Shown here: positions 8,799 to 15,979 of the stretch, piece after piece
Layout of the letters: each line of letters opens with the position of its first letter
How positions within the stretch are numbered: the stretch's first letter is position 1
DNA from: Secundilactobacillus folii
GTDB lineage: Bacteria; Bacillota; Bacilli; Lactobacillales; Lactobacillaceae
DNA: 64,000 nucleotides
Reading direction: 5' to 3'
Assembly (NCBI RefSeq): GCF_009720675.1
Contig: NZ_WNJO01000003.1
Span: 1-64,000, forward strand
Made by a program: the position numbers and the translations under genes
Notes under the pieces: model-generated
What the model saw: only the letters and a program-made list of their open reading frames with translations
What the model was told of the DNA's origin: nothing
Database searches by the model: none

Positions 8799-8831
8799 GT
8801 GGTGAATTAAAATTTAGAAGTATGTATAAGA

Positions 8832-8867
8832 GGCGACGCTAAATTCAAAATTAGCGTCGCCTTTTTT
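8832..8867. terminator. Terminator between convergent genes
   Basis: GGCGACGCTAA (8832-8842) pairs perfectly with TTAGCGTCGCC (8851-8861), followed by TTTTTT on the plus strand; the preceding minus-strand sequence is A-poor, so it chiefly stops plus-strand readthrough. Confidence 0.85.
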
Positions 8868-8899
8868 AAAGCTCATTATTCATTTTTAACTCTTAATTA

Positions 8900-9409
8900 T
8901 TATCCTTCATAGGCTGCCAAATCATCTCGTTCAGCTAAAATGTCACCTAAGTTGACCTTGACTGCTGTTTCGCGAGCCTTGACCGCATCCGCAAAAGTCA
9001 GATAACTATGATTCAAAACGTACTGCCCACGAATCATTAAACGGGCCACCCAACGTTTTGAACGGGTATCATAGGAAACACCTGTGACTCCCGATTTATT
9101 TGTCCGTCGCCGTTTCATAATTGACACGACACTTGTCCCATCCACCTGCAGTAAGTTCGCCACTTTAGCCCGGTTTTTAATTAGCCGGTCGTTAGTCTGC
9201 ATCACCTCACGACCACGTTCGCGTCGCAGACAGCCACACGACTTCGTATAACCCTTCCTCAGCAGGTAACTATCAACCACCACTTCTTTTCCGCAGTCAC
9301 AGCGGCATTTCCATTGTGCATTACCGTTTTTACCACTCCCGGCAAATGCAGTCACGGTTAACCGGCCAAAGCGATGGTTCGTCAAATCGATTCGTTTCAT
9401 AGTCATCAA
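8900..9409 (-). CDS. AP2-domain protein with zinc-ribbon-like N-terminus
   Basis: A 169-residue protein. The N-terminal half carries FGRLTV and a Cys set (CRCDC, then SCGC) typical of small zinc-binding modules found in phage and homing-endonuclease-related proteins; the C-terminal half (NKSGVTGVSYDTRSKRWVA..., about residues 103-155) is an AP2/integrase-type DNA-binding fold with the GVxxD..kkW pattern. There is no HNH nuclease core. It is likely a DNA-binding protein; its target is unknown. The start could be ATG 9409 or the ATG three codons on; both follow GGGGGAT. It is ten bases downstream of a small membrane protein gene and probably co-transcribed. Confidence 0.7.
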   Translation of the reverse strand: MMTMKRIDLTNHRFGRLTVTAFAGSGKNGNAQWKCRCDCGKEVVVDSYLLRKGYTKSCGCLRRERGREVMQTNDRLIKNRAKVANLLQVDGTSVVSIMKRRRTNKSGVTGVSYDTRSKRWVARLMIRGQYVLNHSYLTFADAVKARETAVKVNLGDILAERDDLAAYEG

Positions 9410-9418
9410 TCCCCCAAT

Positions 9419-9709
9419 TTAATGCTGTGTAGACGCTGACGGTGTCAGGTCAGAATCAGAAACTTCGGTGTGCTTAATTTGACGAGGGTGCCGAGCACGA
9501 TAGAGATCCATTTCAAATAAGCCAAATAGGCATAACAGCAAACCGATGCCAACAAAAACGGCTTCGGTCACTGCATCTCGATGTTGCTGAGTCATATGTG
9601 CCGTGGCGGCATTGGCCACTACTGGCAAATAGCTTAGACCAAAGGAAAACGCTATTAGAAAAGCACTCCCGAGATAACCAAACTTGGATGTATGCTGTAA
9701 ACGATTCAT
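9419..9709 (-). CDS. Small two-helix membrane protein, function unknown
   Basis: A 96-residue protein with two hydrophobic segments (about residues 11-33 and 50-67) and a polar C-terminal tail, so probably an integral membrane protein. A strong AGAGGGGG ribosome site lies about nine bases before ATG 9709. I recognise no family. It is the first gene of a likely pair with the AP2 protein ten bases downstream. Confidence 0.65.
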   Translation of the reverse strand: MNRLQHTSKFGYLGSAFLIAFSFGLSYLPVVANAATAHMTQQHRDAVTEAVFVGIGLLLCLFGLFEMDLYRARHPRQIKHTEVSDSDLTPSASTQH

Positions 9710-9891
9710 AGTGCTCGACCCCCTCTAAATAAAGTTGTATTTCACTTCTCATACTACGCTGAAAGCCCTTAATTTCAACGGGTTTGGGGATACCTTGTCT
9801 CCCACTTTTTTAGAAAAAATTGAAAAAAATGGTGACGACCCGCTAGCATCATTAATATCAGTGGAATCCAGAGAGAATGTTACTTAAAGAT

Positions 9892-9932
9892 AAAAAACAG
9901 GCCAATTATTCCAAATGGAAAAATTGGTCTGT
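9892..9932 (-). terminator. Terminator after matrixin-like protease gene
   Basis: On the minus strand ACAGACCAATT pairs with AATTGGCCTGT (one mismatch), followed by TTTTTTA. Confidence 0.8.
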
Positions 9933-9942
9933 TGATTCATTT

Positions 9943-10698
9943 TTAAGTAATCAGTTTTAGCGCTAATTTACCACGATTGATATCCATCTTGCTCAGCGGA
10001 TTCTGCCAGATTTGAGGCTGAACAACTTTTGCATACTGATAAATATCTGTGAAACTTAAGCCGGCATACATCAGGTCCGTCGCTTTTTTAGAATGCAGTA
10101 ATCCAAGAACGTGGCCAAATTCATGAGTGATGATCCTCGCGTACTCAACCTGACGGGCCGTATTCGCCACCGATGCATCAATCAAGCTGTCGACTGCTGT
10201 TGTATCATCTGCGCCGGAACGTGCAACATTAGCCTTCATGTATTTACTAATCGTTTGTTTCTCACCCAGATAAGCATTTTGATCGATCAAAACCGTCTGA
10301 CTCAGAGGTTGCCACCACGCGACTTCTGCAGACTGTTGATTTTGATGATTGGTTGTTAGCTTGACAACCAAAGTGTGATGCCGTTTGGAACCCTTGACGA
10401 AAACTTTCTTCCCCAAAGCGTGGTTCCAGTTGTTTTCAGCCACCCGAATTGACTTAGCAAGTGGCGGTTGCCGCGTCTGATCATACACCCAAACCTTGTT
10501 GTGGCTGTCAAATGCCGTTTGAAAGCCCTGATCGATGTCGTACAGGTTTAGAAGCGCATCTTCATGGGCAAGATAGTAATGTCTGGAACGCGATAATACG
10601 CTTGCTGAGGGCTGAACGGTTGTTTGCGCCGCATCAATCGTACTAAAACCAATGACACCGATAATCGTTGTCAGCATTAAAATCATCCAGTGACGCAT
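9943..10698 (-). CDS. Secreted matrixin-like zinc metalloprotease
   Basis: A 251-residue exported protein with an N-terminal hydrophobic signal (residues 4-20). The zinc site HEFGHVLGLLH at 192-202 fits HExxHxxGxxH of metzincins (M10 family), and a Met-turn DLMY follows at 208-211. Preceding residues about 30-180 would hold the beta-sheet half of the catalytic domain. Matrixin-like proteins are common single-domain secreted proteases in lactobacilli, with unknown substrates. The start ATG 10698 lies behind GGAGGAATCGTC. It has its own terminator downstream; the next gene upstream starts separately. Confidence 0.85.
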   Translation of the reverse strand: MRHWMILMLTTIIGVIGFSTIDAAQTTVQPSASVLSRSRHYYLAHEDALLNLYDIDQGFQTAFDSHNKVWVYDQTRQPPLAKSIRVAENNWNHALGKKVFVKGSKRHHTLVVKLTTNHQNQQSAEVAWWQPLSQTVLIDQNAYLGEKQTISKYMKANVARSGADDTTAVDSLIDASVANTARQVEYARIITHEFGHVLGLLHSKKATDLMYAGLSFTDIYQYAKVVQPQIWQNPLSKMDINRGKLALKLIT

Positions 10699-10723
10699 GA
10701 CGATTCCTCCGTTTCCAAAAAAA

Positions 10724-11479
10724 TCATGCCTTAATAGGCATAATTTGCGTTAAAAAAGCGCCAATATCTTTTGCCAGTTGCCGTCCCTGTTCACTGTACG
10801 TCATCACATGAGGTGCCCCAGGATAACGTTTCAGGGTTACCGGAGCGGTGGGCGCCAAGTAATCCGCCAATTGCTGTCCAATACTTCGGTCAAGTAATTC
10901 ATCGGCTTCAGCCTGAGCAATAAACACCGGCTTGGTCAATCCTGCTAAGGAATCGTGGACGGGTACCGTATATTCTGAAATGGCCGCTAGCATCTCATTT
11001 ATGTGGTGCGATAAGAACCGCATCTTATCATTAATCTCAGCTTCCGGCAACTGCAACTTAGTATACCAATTTTGACATTCTTTGAGGAACCGCTGAGAAA
11101 CCCGGGATTTATCCACCTCAAACAGTGGCGTGTCAATCGTGCCGCCAGTGATAACCTCATCAAATTCCGCGAGTGCTTTCATGGCAAACAAGCCGCCAAG
11201 TGATTCACCGAAAATTGCAATTTGCTGGTGCCCATCGACTTCTAATTGATGAAGCGCTTTGATAGTGTCCTGCCACCAAATCTCTGGTTTCCCCTGCATG
11301 AAAATCTGTTTAGGATCCGCTGTACCGTGACCCGTAAACATGGGTCCAAGTACTGTGTAACCTAGTTTCTGCAGGCTACGTCCTAAAACACGAACGTCAT
11401 TTGGCGTGCCAGAAAAAGTGTGCAGCAAGATAACCGCCTGGGGGCCACCCTGAAAGTAAAATGCCTTTGGAAGATCCAT
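10724..11479 (-). CDS. Alpha/beta-hydrolase, carboxylesterase-like
   Basis: Hydrolase of 251 residues related to thermostable carboxylesterases (Est30/YvaK type). Seen: oxyanion region LLHTFSGTPNDV, nucleophile motif GESLGG near residue 95, acidic residue in QAEADELLD and histidine in PGAPHVMTY near the C-terminus. The natural substrate is likely a short-chain or phenolic ester, but this is inference. ATG 11479, five bases after GGCGGTGA, is preferred over the ATG 15 codons upstream because it has a ribosome site and the usual N-terminus. Confidence 0.85.
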   Translation of the reverse strand: MDLPKAFYFQGGPQAVILLHTFSGTPNDVRVLGRSLQKLGYTVLGPMFTGHGTADPKQIFMQGKPEIWWQDTIKALHQLEVDGHQQIAIFGESLGGLFAMKALAEFDEVITGGTIDTPLFEVDKSRVSQRFLKECQNWYTKLQLPEAEINDKMRFLSHHINEMLAAISEYTVPVHDSLAGLTKPVFIAQAEADELLDRSIGQQLADYLAPTAPVTLKRYPGAPHVMTYSEQGRQLAKDIGAFLTQIMPIKA

Positions 11480-11541
11480 TTTTTCACCGCCTAAAAATAC
11501 TTGTGAATTGCTCGTTAGACTCATTTTACACTATTCCACGC

Positions 11542-11585
11542 AAAAAATCGCACTTCCACTTTAGAAGTAGGAGTACGATTTTTTG
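11542..11585 (-). terminator. Terminator after D-hydroxyacid dehydrogenase gene
   Basis: AAAAATCG and CGATTTTT arms with further imperfect pairing inside; on the minus strand the stem ends in CGATTTTTTG. Confidence 0.65.
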
Positions 11586-11592
11586 TCAATCT

Positions 11593-12591
11593 TTATTCAG
11601 TGACCTGATGGCGACTAACGCCACCATTAACGATCGTCAGCACATCATTTAAGGCGATCGAAACCATGTTAGAAACCGCGTCATCCGTGTAAAAGCCAAT
11701 GTGTGGGCTGACACTGACGTTTGGCATCTTCAGCAGTTCATCCAACTGGGGATTATTGAAGTCATCTCGGCTAGACCAATCTTGACTGACCAACTGGTTA
11801 TCACCTTCAATAGTATCAATTCCAGCACCTGCAATTTCGTGATTCTTTAGGGCGTCCACAAGGTCCTGAGCCACGACCACCGGACCCCGGGAAGCATTGA
11901 TCAGGAATGCCGTGGGCTTCATCATTTTAAACACTTTAGCATCGATCATGTGGTTCGTTTCATCCGTGAGCGGTGTGTGCATCGTGACAATATCGGCCGT
12001 CCGATAGACCGTTTCGTGATCGGTATAGGTGAGTGTGTCACCAAGTTCCGGACGGTGGATCGGATCAGCAGCAATGACCGTTGACCCCAGCGCTTTAAAA
12101 ATCCGGGCCACGGCACTACCAATTTTACCAGCGCCGATAATGCCGACCGTTAGATTATGAATCTCGTTAGCTTCCAACCCATTCCAGGTAAAATCATGCC
12201 GATTTTCACGTTCGTGGGTAATTCCCAGATGACGGATCAGATACATCACGTCAGCTAATACCAATTCACTGACCGAACGTGGTGAATACGCAGGAACATT
12301 GGTCACCACCAACTGATTTTCAGCGGCTAGTTTGAAATCAATGATCTCGTAGCCGGTAATCCGCAATGTGATTTGCTTGATGCCAAATTCATGTAGTCGC
12401 TGATAAATTTTGGGTGACGAAATCGCCCCGTGCTGCTGAATCACGATCCCATCATAACCCTTAGCCAACTCAACCGTCTCTTCATTTAACGGCACCTCAT
12501 TGGTATCGACTTGAACGTCTGAATGCTGGGTCATCCATTCTTTAACGGCAACTAATTCGTCCTGACGTGCGTGGTAAAATAAAAATTTCAA
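11593..12591 (-). CDS. D-2-hydroxyacid dehydrogenase (D-lactate/phenyllactate type)
   Basis: Reduces a 2-keto acid to the D-hydroxy acid with NADH. 332 residues, the family length, starting at TTG 12591 (MKFLFYHARQDE) seven bases after AAGGA; the longer frame overlaps the upstream gene. Seen: NAD-binding GAGKIG near 152, catalytic Arg in INASRGP, Glu in DTIEGD, His in SPHIGFYTDDA. It lies 16 bases after the aminotransferase gene, in the same transcript behind an aromatic-codon leader, so its likely substrates are phenylpyruvate and hydroxyphenylpyruvate made by the neighbour (inference). Plain D-lactate dehydrogenase is the alternative. Confidence 0.88.
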   Translation of the reverse strand: MKFLFYHARQDELVAVKEWMTQHSDVQVDTNEVPLNEETVELAKGYDGIVIQQHGAISSPKIYQRLHEFGIKQITLRITGYEIIDFKLAAENQLVVTNVPAYSPRSVSELVLADVMYLIRHLGITHERENRHDFTWNGLEANEIHNLTVGIIGAGKIGSAVARIFKALGSTVIAADPIHRPELGDTLTYTDHETVYRTADIVTMHTPLTDETNHMIDAKVFKMMKPTAFLINASRGPVVVAQDLVDALKNHEIAGAGIDTIEGDNQLVSQDWSSRDDFNNPQLDELLKMPNVSVSPHIGFYTDDAVSNMVSIALNDVLTIVNGGVSRHQVTE

Positions 12592-12607
12592 AATCGTTTC
12601 CTTCTTC

Positions 12608-13777
12608 CTACTTAACTTTGGCAAATTCTTGAATCCGTTCAATGGCCTTCTTCAGGTCTTCCGTGCTGGCAGCGTAACTGATACGAACATAGCCTTCACC
12701 GCCGGGGCCAAATGAAGCCCCTGGGATCACGGCAACCTTGGCTTCCTTAGCCAACTCGTAGCAAAATGCCACGCTATCCTGATTCAAATTAGCCGGAATC
12801 TTAGCAAATAAGTAGAAAGCACCCTTTGGACTTGCACACTCGAAACCAGCTTCTTGAAGGCCTTTCAATAATAAGTCACGGCGCTTCTGGTAAATCTGAC
12901 GCATGGCAATCCCATCATCCGGACCATTCTTAAAGGCTTCTTCTGCCGCAGCCTGAGCGTTAGCAGTCGCTGAAGTAATCGCAAACTGGTGAACTTTGCC
13001 GATCTCGTTGATAACGTCAACTGGACCACAGACCAGTCCAATCCTCCAGCCGGTCATGGCGTGGGACTTAGAAACCCCATTTAGCAGTACAGTCTGTTCA
13101 GGTAAAATTTCACCCATGGAAACGTGTTTCTCACCATAAGTTAATTCCGAGTAAATTTCATCACTGAGCACAAAAATGTTGTACTGTTTCAAAACGTCAG
13201 CAATCTTTTGCAGATCTTCTCGACTGTAAGTCACGCCAGTTGGGTTAGATGGGAAGTTTAAGACAACTGCTTTAACGGTATCCTTGTTAGCCTCAATAGT
13301 GGCCTTCAATTTTTCGGGTGACAGAATAAAGCCATTATCAGAGGTGTCCAAAAAGATTGGTTTAGCACCATTTAGAATGGCGACGGGGATGTAGGCTGGA
13401 AAGATTGGCGTTGGAATGATGACCGAATCACCGGCGTTTAACATAGCTGTCAGCGATGAAAAAATTCCTTCAGTGGCTCCTGTAGTCACTAACATTTGAG
13501 TGTCGGGATCATAGTTCACATTGTATTTATCATGCAAAAATTTTGAGGCTGCTTGACGAAGACCTTCCGTCCCGCGGGAATTGGTGTAGTGGCTTTCATT
13601 GTTTTCGATGCTGCGAATAGCGGCTTGTTTAACGTGTTCAGGCGTATTAAAGTCGGGTTCACCAAGGGTGAGCTTAACCATGTCGGGAATCGCGGAGATC
13701 TCCTGGTTAAACTTCAAAATGGATGAGGGTTGAATCTGTTTCAGCTCGTGTTTCATGCTATCTGATAATCGACTCAT
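12608..13777 (-). CDS. Class I aminotransferase, probably aromatic (AraT/PatA-like)
   Basis: PLP-dependent transaminase of fold type I, 389 residues. Seen: LGEPDFNTP, SNPTGVTYS, DEIYSELTYG, the PLP lysine in GVSKSHAMTGWRIG near residue 236, and the C-terminal substrate arginine in YVRISYA. Relatives are called aspartate, aromatic (AraT) or N-acetyl-diaminopimelate (PatA) aminotransferase, and sequence alone does not settle this. The leader peptide upstream carries Tyr-Tyr-Phe-Trp-Phe-Phe codons, which argues for an aromatic role, e.g. making Phe and Tyr from their keto acids. Start ATG 13777, behind TAGGAGG. First gene of a two-gene operon with the dehydrogenase. Confidence 0.88.
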   Translation of the reverse strand: MSRLSDSMKHELKQIQPSSILKFNQEISAIPDMVKLTLGEPDFNTPEHVKQAAIRSIENNESHYTNSRGTEGLRQAASKFLHDKYNVNYDPDTQMLVTTGATEGIFSSLTAMLNAGDSVIIPTPIFPAYIPVAILNGAKPIFLDTSDNGFILSPEKLKATIEANKDTVKAVVLNFPSNPTGVTYSREDLQKIADVLKQYNIFVLSDEIYSELTYGEKHVSMGEILPEQTVLLNGVSKSHAMTGWRIGLVCGPVDVINEIGKVHQFAITSATANAQAAAEEAFKNGPDDGIAMRQIYQKRRDLLLKGLQEAGFECASPKGAFYLFAKIPANLNQDSVAFCYELAKEAKVAVIPGASFGPGGEGYVRISYAASTEDLKKAIERIQEFAKVK

Positions 13778-13802
13778 TGTAATTCCTCCTAAAAGATAAA
13801 AG

Positions 13803-13910
13803 GCCCGTACAGTCTATGACTGCACGGGTCCAAGGGTTTTAACCCACGCAGTCAATGGCTGATCTGCGTGGTCTTTAGCATTTAATCACAAAATGCTTCT
13901 GGCTTCTCAC
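13803..13910 (-). promoter_or_regulatory. Aromatic amino acid attenuator (leader hairpins and terminator)
   Basis: Minus strand, in order of transcription. Segment 0: TGATCTGTG (13916-13908), beginning with the leader stop codon. Segment 1: CCACGCAGATCA (13871-13860). Segment 2: GACTGCGTGGG (13853-13843). Segment 3: CCCGTGCAGTC (13828-13818). Segment 4: GACTGTACGGG (13814-13804), then CCTTTTATCTTTT. Pairings: 0 with CGCAGATCA of 1 (9 pairs, one G-U); 1 with 2 (CCACGCAG/CTGCGTGG); 2 with 3 (11 pairs, two G-U, antiterminator); 3 with 4 (11-bp terminator, one mismatch). A ribosome stalled early in the aromatic codons leaves segment 0 free to trap 1, so 2 pairs 3 and transcription proceeds. Confidence 0.8.
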
Positions 13911-13913
13911 AGA

Positions 13914-13976
13914 TCAATTCTGGAAAAACCAAAAGTAATAAGAACTATTCGGTTGAGAGAGTGCGATTTTCAACAT
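13914..13976 (-). CDS. Aromatic-rich leader peptide
   Basis: A 20-codon frame, ATG at 13976 eight bases after AGAGG, stop TGA at 13914. Its second half reads N-S-S-Y-Y-F-W-F-F-Q-N: six aromatic codons in a row (TAT TAC TTT TGG TTT TTC, 13940-13923). This matches pheL/trpL-type leader peptides, whose translation speed reports charged tRNA. Together with the overlapping alternative hairpins downstream this supports ribosome-mediated attenuation of the aminotransferase-dehydrogenase operon. Confidence 0.8.
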   Translation of the reverse strand: MLKIALSQPNSSYYFWFFQN

Positions 13977-14007
13977 AATGGACTACCTCTTTGAATAGAT
14001 TAGTTTT

Positions 14008-14036
14008 ATCATAGCATTTTAATGTGGGGGAAGCAA
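14008..14036 (-). promoter_or_regulatory. Promoter of the aromatic leader transcript
   Basis: Minus strand: -35 TTGCTT (14036-14031), 17-bp spacer, -10 TATGAT (14013-14008). The predicted transcript starts about 25 nt before the leader peptide start. Confidence 0.6.
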
Positions 14037-14040
14037 GACC

Positions 14041-14690
14041 AGAGTGCGAAGCAAGGCGGTTAAGGACTGGAGTGTAAGGCTACTTTGGCAGAATTGGCGG
14101 CGGTCTTGGCCGTAAATTATGCCGAAGTAGCCTTACATGTAAGTCCTTGCCTTGTGTAGCACGTTTCGACGCCAGAGTGCGAGGAAAGGCGGTTAAAGAC
14201 CGGAGTGTAACGGAGTCTGGGCAGAAAGCCAGGTGGTTTTCCTGGGTTTATGACCAGAATTCGTTACATGCAGGTCTTTGCCTTTCCGAACGCGTTTCGG
14301 CTATAGAACAGGAAAGCGCAAAATCAACCAGTGTAACGGAGTCTGGGCAGAAAGCCAGGTGGTTCCCCTGGGTTTATGACCAGAATTCGTTACATGCAGG
14401 TCTTTGCCTTTCCGAACACGTTTCGACGCCAGAGTGCGAGGAAAGGCGGTTAAGGACCGGAGTGTAACGGAGTCTGGGCAGAAAGCCAGGTGGTCTCCCT
14501 GGGTTTATGACCAGAATTCGTTACATGCAGGTCTTTGCCTTTCCGAACACGTTTCGGCTATAGAACAGGAAAGCGCAAAATCAACCAGTGTAACGGAGTC
14601 TGGGCAGAAAGCCAGGTGGTTTTCCTGGGTTTATGACCAGAATTCGTTACATGCAGGTCTTTGCCTTTCCGAACACGTTTCAGCTAAGTT
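14041..14690. repeat. Array of five long palindromic repeat units
   Basis: Each unit is about 126-131 bp and nearly self-complementary in nested blocks. First unit: GCAAGGC/GCCTTG, AGGACT/AGTCCT, and a 17-base arm at 14074-14090 pairing with 14120-14136. Four further units share a GTGTAACGGAGTCTGG core starting at 14205, 14331, 14462 and 14588; the 257-bp spacing between units 1/3 and 2/4 shows a tandem duplication of a two-unit block. Overlapping open frames here are translations of the repeat, not genes. The same family occurs in the opposite orientation at 20601-20853. Confidence 0.85.
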
Positions 14691-14708
14691 GCCTATCCAA
14701 CCCCAAAC

Positions 14709-14736
14709 AAAAAAGCGGCCACCAAAGCAGCCACTT
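14709..14736 (-). terminator. Terminator after GH25 lysozyme gene
   Basis: Minus strand AGTGGC and GCCGCT form a 6-bp stem with one G-U, followed by TTTTTTG. Confidence 0.65.
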
Positions 14737-14759
14737 CCACATTCAAATTCAAAGGCTAA

Positions 14760-15665
14760 TTATTTAACCTGAACATAAGCCTTGTTTGCTGTGATATAAG
14801 AACCATCACTCAACTGAATCCGTGCAGTGCCACCACTGGACTTAACGATTGCTTTTGCCGTGACAGTTGCATTGTATTTTAAGCTACCCTTTTTACCCTT
14901 CAGGTTTGCAGTCGAGTACCGGTTGATATTCCGAGTTGCTCGCAGTTTTTGCCCATTTTTGACGCTAGTAAAGTAGGTTGCCTTAGTAGTCTTGTACCAC
15001 TTCGAAACGGTCGAACTATCGACGAGCCTGCTCAGGTCCACGTGGCCACTGATACCTGATAGTGAACCAGTACTTGTATATTGCCAGAGATCAGTGGGTA
15101 CGCTCGGCTTCTTTGAATAGTTGGCGATCCATGAACCATCAAACTTAGATGAACTGGTCTTATTCACGTTCACGAAGTTCTGGTATGAATAGTAGATCAC
15201 CGGCTTATTTGTCAGCGTTCGCATCGTGCTCAACCACGTGTTCACATAGGTCTGTTCCTTCCCCTTCACGCCGGACTTACGCTTTTCATTATCCAAAGCG
15301 TAAAAGCGCGCATTCTTGTTGGAAAGGGCATAAAATTGGCGCGCGTCATTAACCGCGTCAGTCTTACTGTCAAATTCGGCGTAGTCGTACTGACCAAACG
15401 GCACACCATATTTATGCGCACCATTGGCATTGGTATCGCGCTTCGTGTCGATCCGATAATCTGAGTCTCCTGGGTTACCGTGCTTAACACGAATAATGGC
15501 AAACTTTAGGCTTTTGGATGCCTTAGACCAGTTAATGTTGCCCTGATACTGAGAAACATCAGCAATCTTAGTTTTAGCTGCAAATGCAGTTGTGCCCACT
15601 GTCAGCGCGCTAACTAAGGCCAATGAACCCGCAAAAATCATCCGAAACAACTTATTTCTTTTCAT
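14760..15665 (-). CDS. Secreted GH25 lysozyme (peptidoglycan muramidase)
   Basis: Cleaves the MurNAc-GlcNAc bond of peptidoglycan outside the cell. 301 residues: signal peptide (1-29, ends TAFAA), GH25 catalytic barrel from about 31 to 215 with IADVSQYQGNINW at its start, YALDNEK holding the acidic catalytic residues, and WQYTSTGSLSGISGHVDLSRL near its end, then a C-terminal SH3-like or DUF5776-like wall-binding segment (about 228-301, YFTSVKNGQKLRATRNIN). Start ATG 15665 follows an AGGGGAA site. It is monocistronic. Role in wall turnover or autolysis is inferred. Confidence 0.9.
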   Translation of the reverse strand: MKRNKLFRMIFAGSLALVSALTVGTTAFAAKTKIADVSQYQGNINWSKASKSLKFAIIRVKHGNPGDSDYRIDTKRDTNANGAHKYGVPFGQYDYAEFDSKTDAVNDARQFYALSNKNARFYALDNEKRKSGVKGKEQTYVNTWLSTMRTLTNKPVIYYSYQNFVNVNKTSSSKFDGSWIANYSKKPSVPTDLWQYTSTGSLSGISGHVDLSRLVDSSTVSKWYKTTKATYFTSVKNGQKLRATRNINRYSTANLKGKKGSLKYNATVTAKAIVKSSGGTARIQLSDGSYITANKAYVQVK

Positions 15666-15911
15666 GTAATTCCCCTTAATCTAAATTGTTTAATGCAATT
15701 AGTTTAACGCATGAATGAAACAGCGGGACAACATGGGAGTTACGGTTTATTTACCGTTAAGTTACAAGCATAGACATTAACTGGAGATAACCTCGTGGCA
15801 TGGGCCTGATTGTCTGGCTGTCCATCAACTTTAATAGCCTATTTGTCATTATTTAATTAATCAGCCATTTTTTCCTAAACGCCCGATGTAACAATGACCA
15901 GGTCATATTCG
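15666..15911. other. Intergenic region upstream of GH25 and mhq-like genes
   Basis: Divergent promoter region between the lysozyme and the VOC dioxygenase gene. I see no ORF, no long repeat and no further terminator here. Confidence 0.5.
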
Positions 15912-15947
15912 TTGTGCACAATAAAAATATCTGTCATAATACTGACA
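15912..15947 (+). promoter_or_regulatory. Promoter with overlapping inverted-repeat operator
   Basis: -35 TTGTGC (15912-15917), 17-bp spacer, -10 CATAAT (15935-15940). The inverted repeat TGTCA-TAATAC-TGACA (15932-15947) covers the -10, a typical place for a repressor such as the MarR-type MhqR that controls similar genes in Bacillus. No such regulator gene lies nearby. Confidence 0.5.
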
Positions 15948-15979
15948 AAATTCAAGTAACATCAGTGGAGGACAACATC

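Noticed and set aside
14205-14690. CRISPR-like regular spacing
   Set aside because: The repeated units are about 100-130 bp palindromes adjoining each other, with no 30-40 bp unique spacers and no cas genes.
14147-14772. Two overlapping plus-strand frames with repeated peptide blocks (ARFDARVRGKAVKDRSV, QNSLHAGLCLSEHV)
   Set aside because: They are translations of the tandem palindromic repeat; the peptide repetition follows from the DNA repeat and there is no ribosome site.
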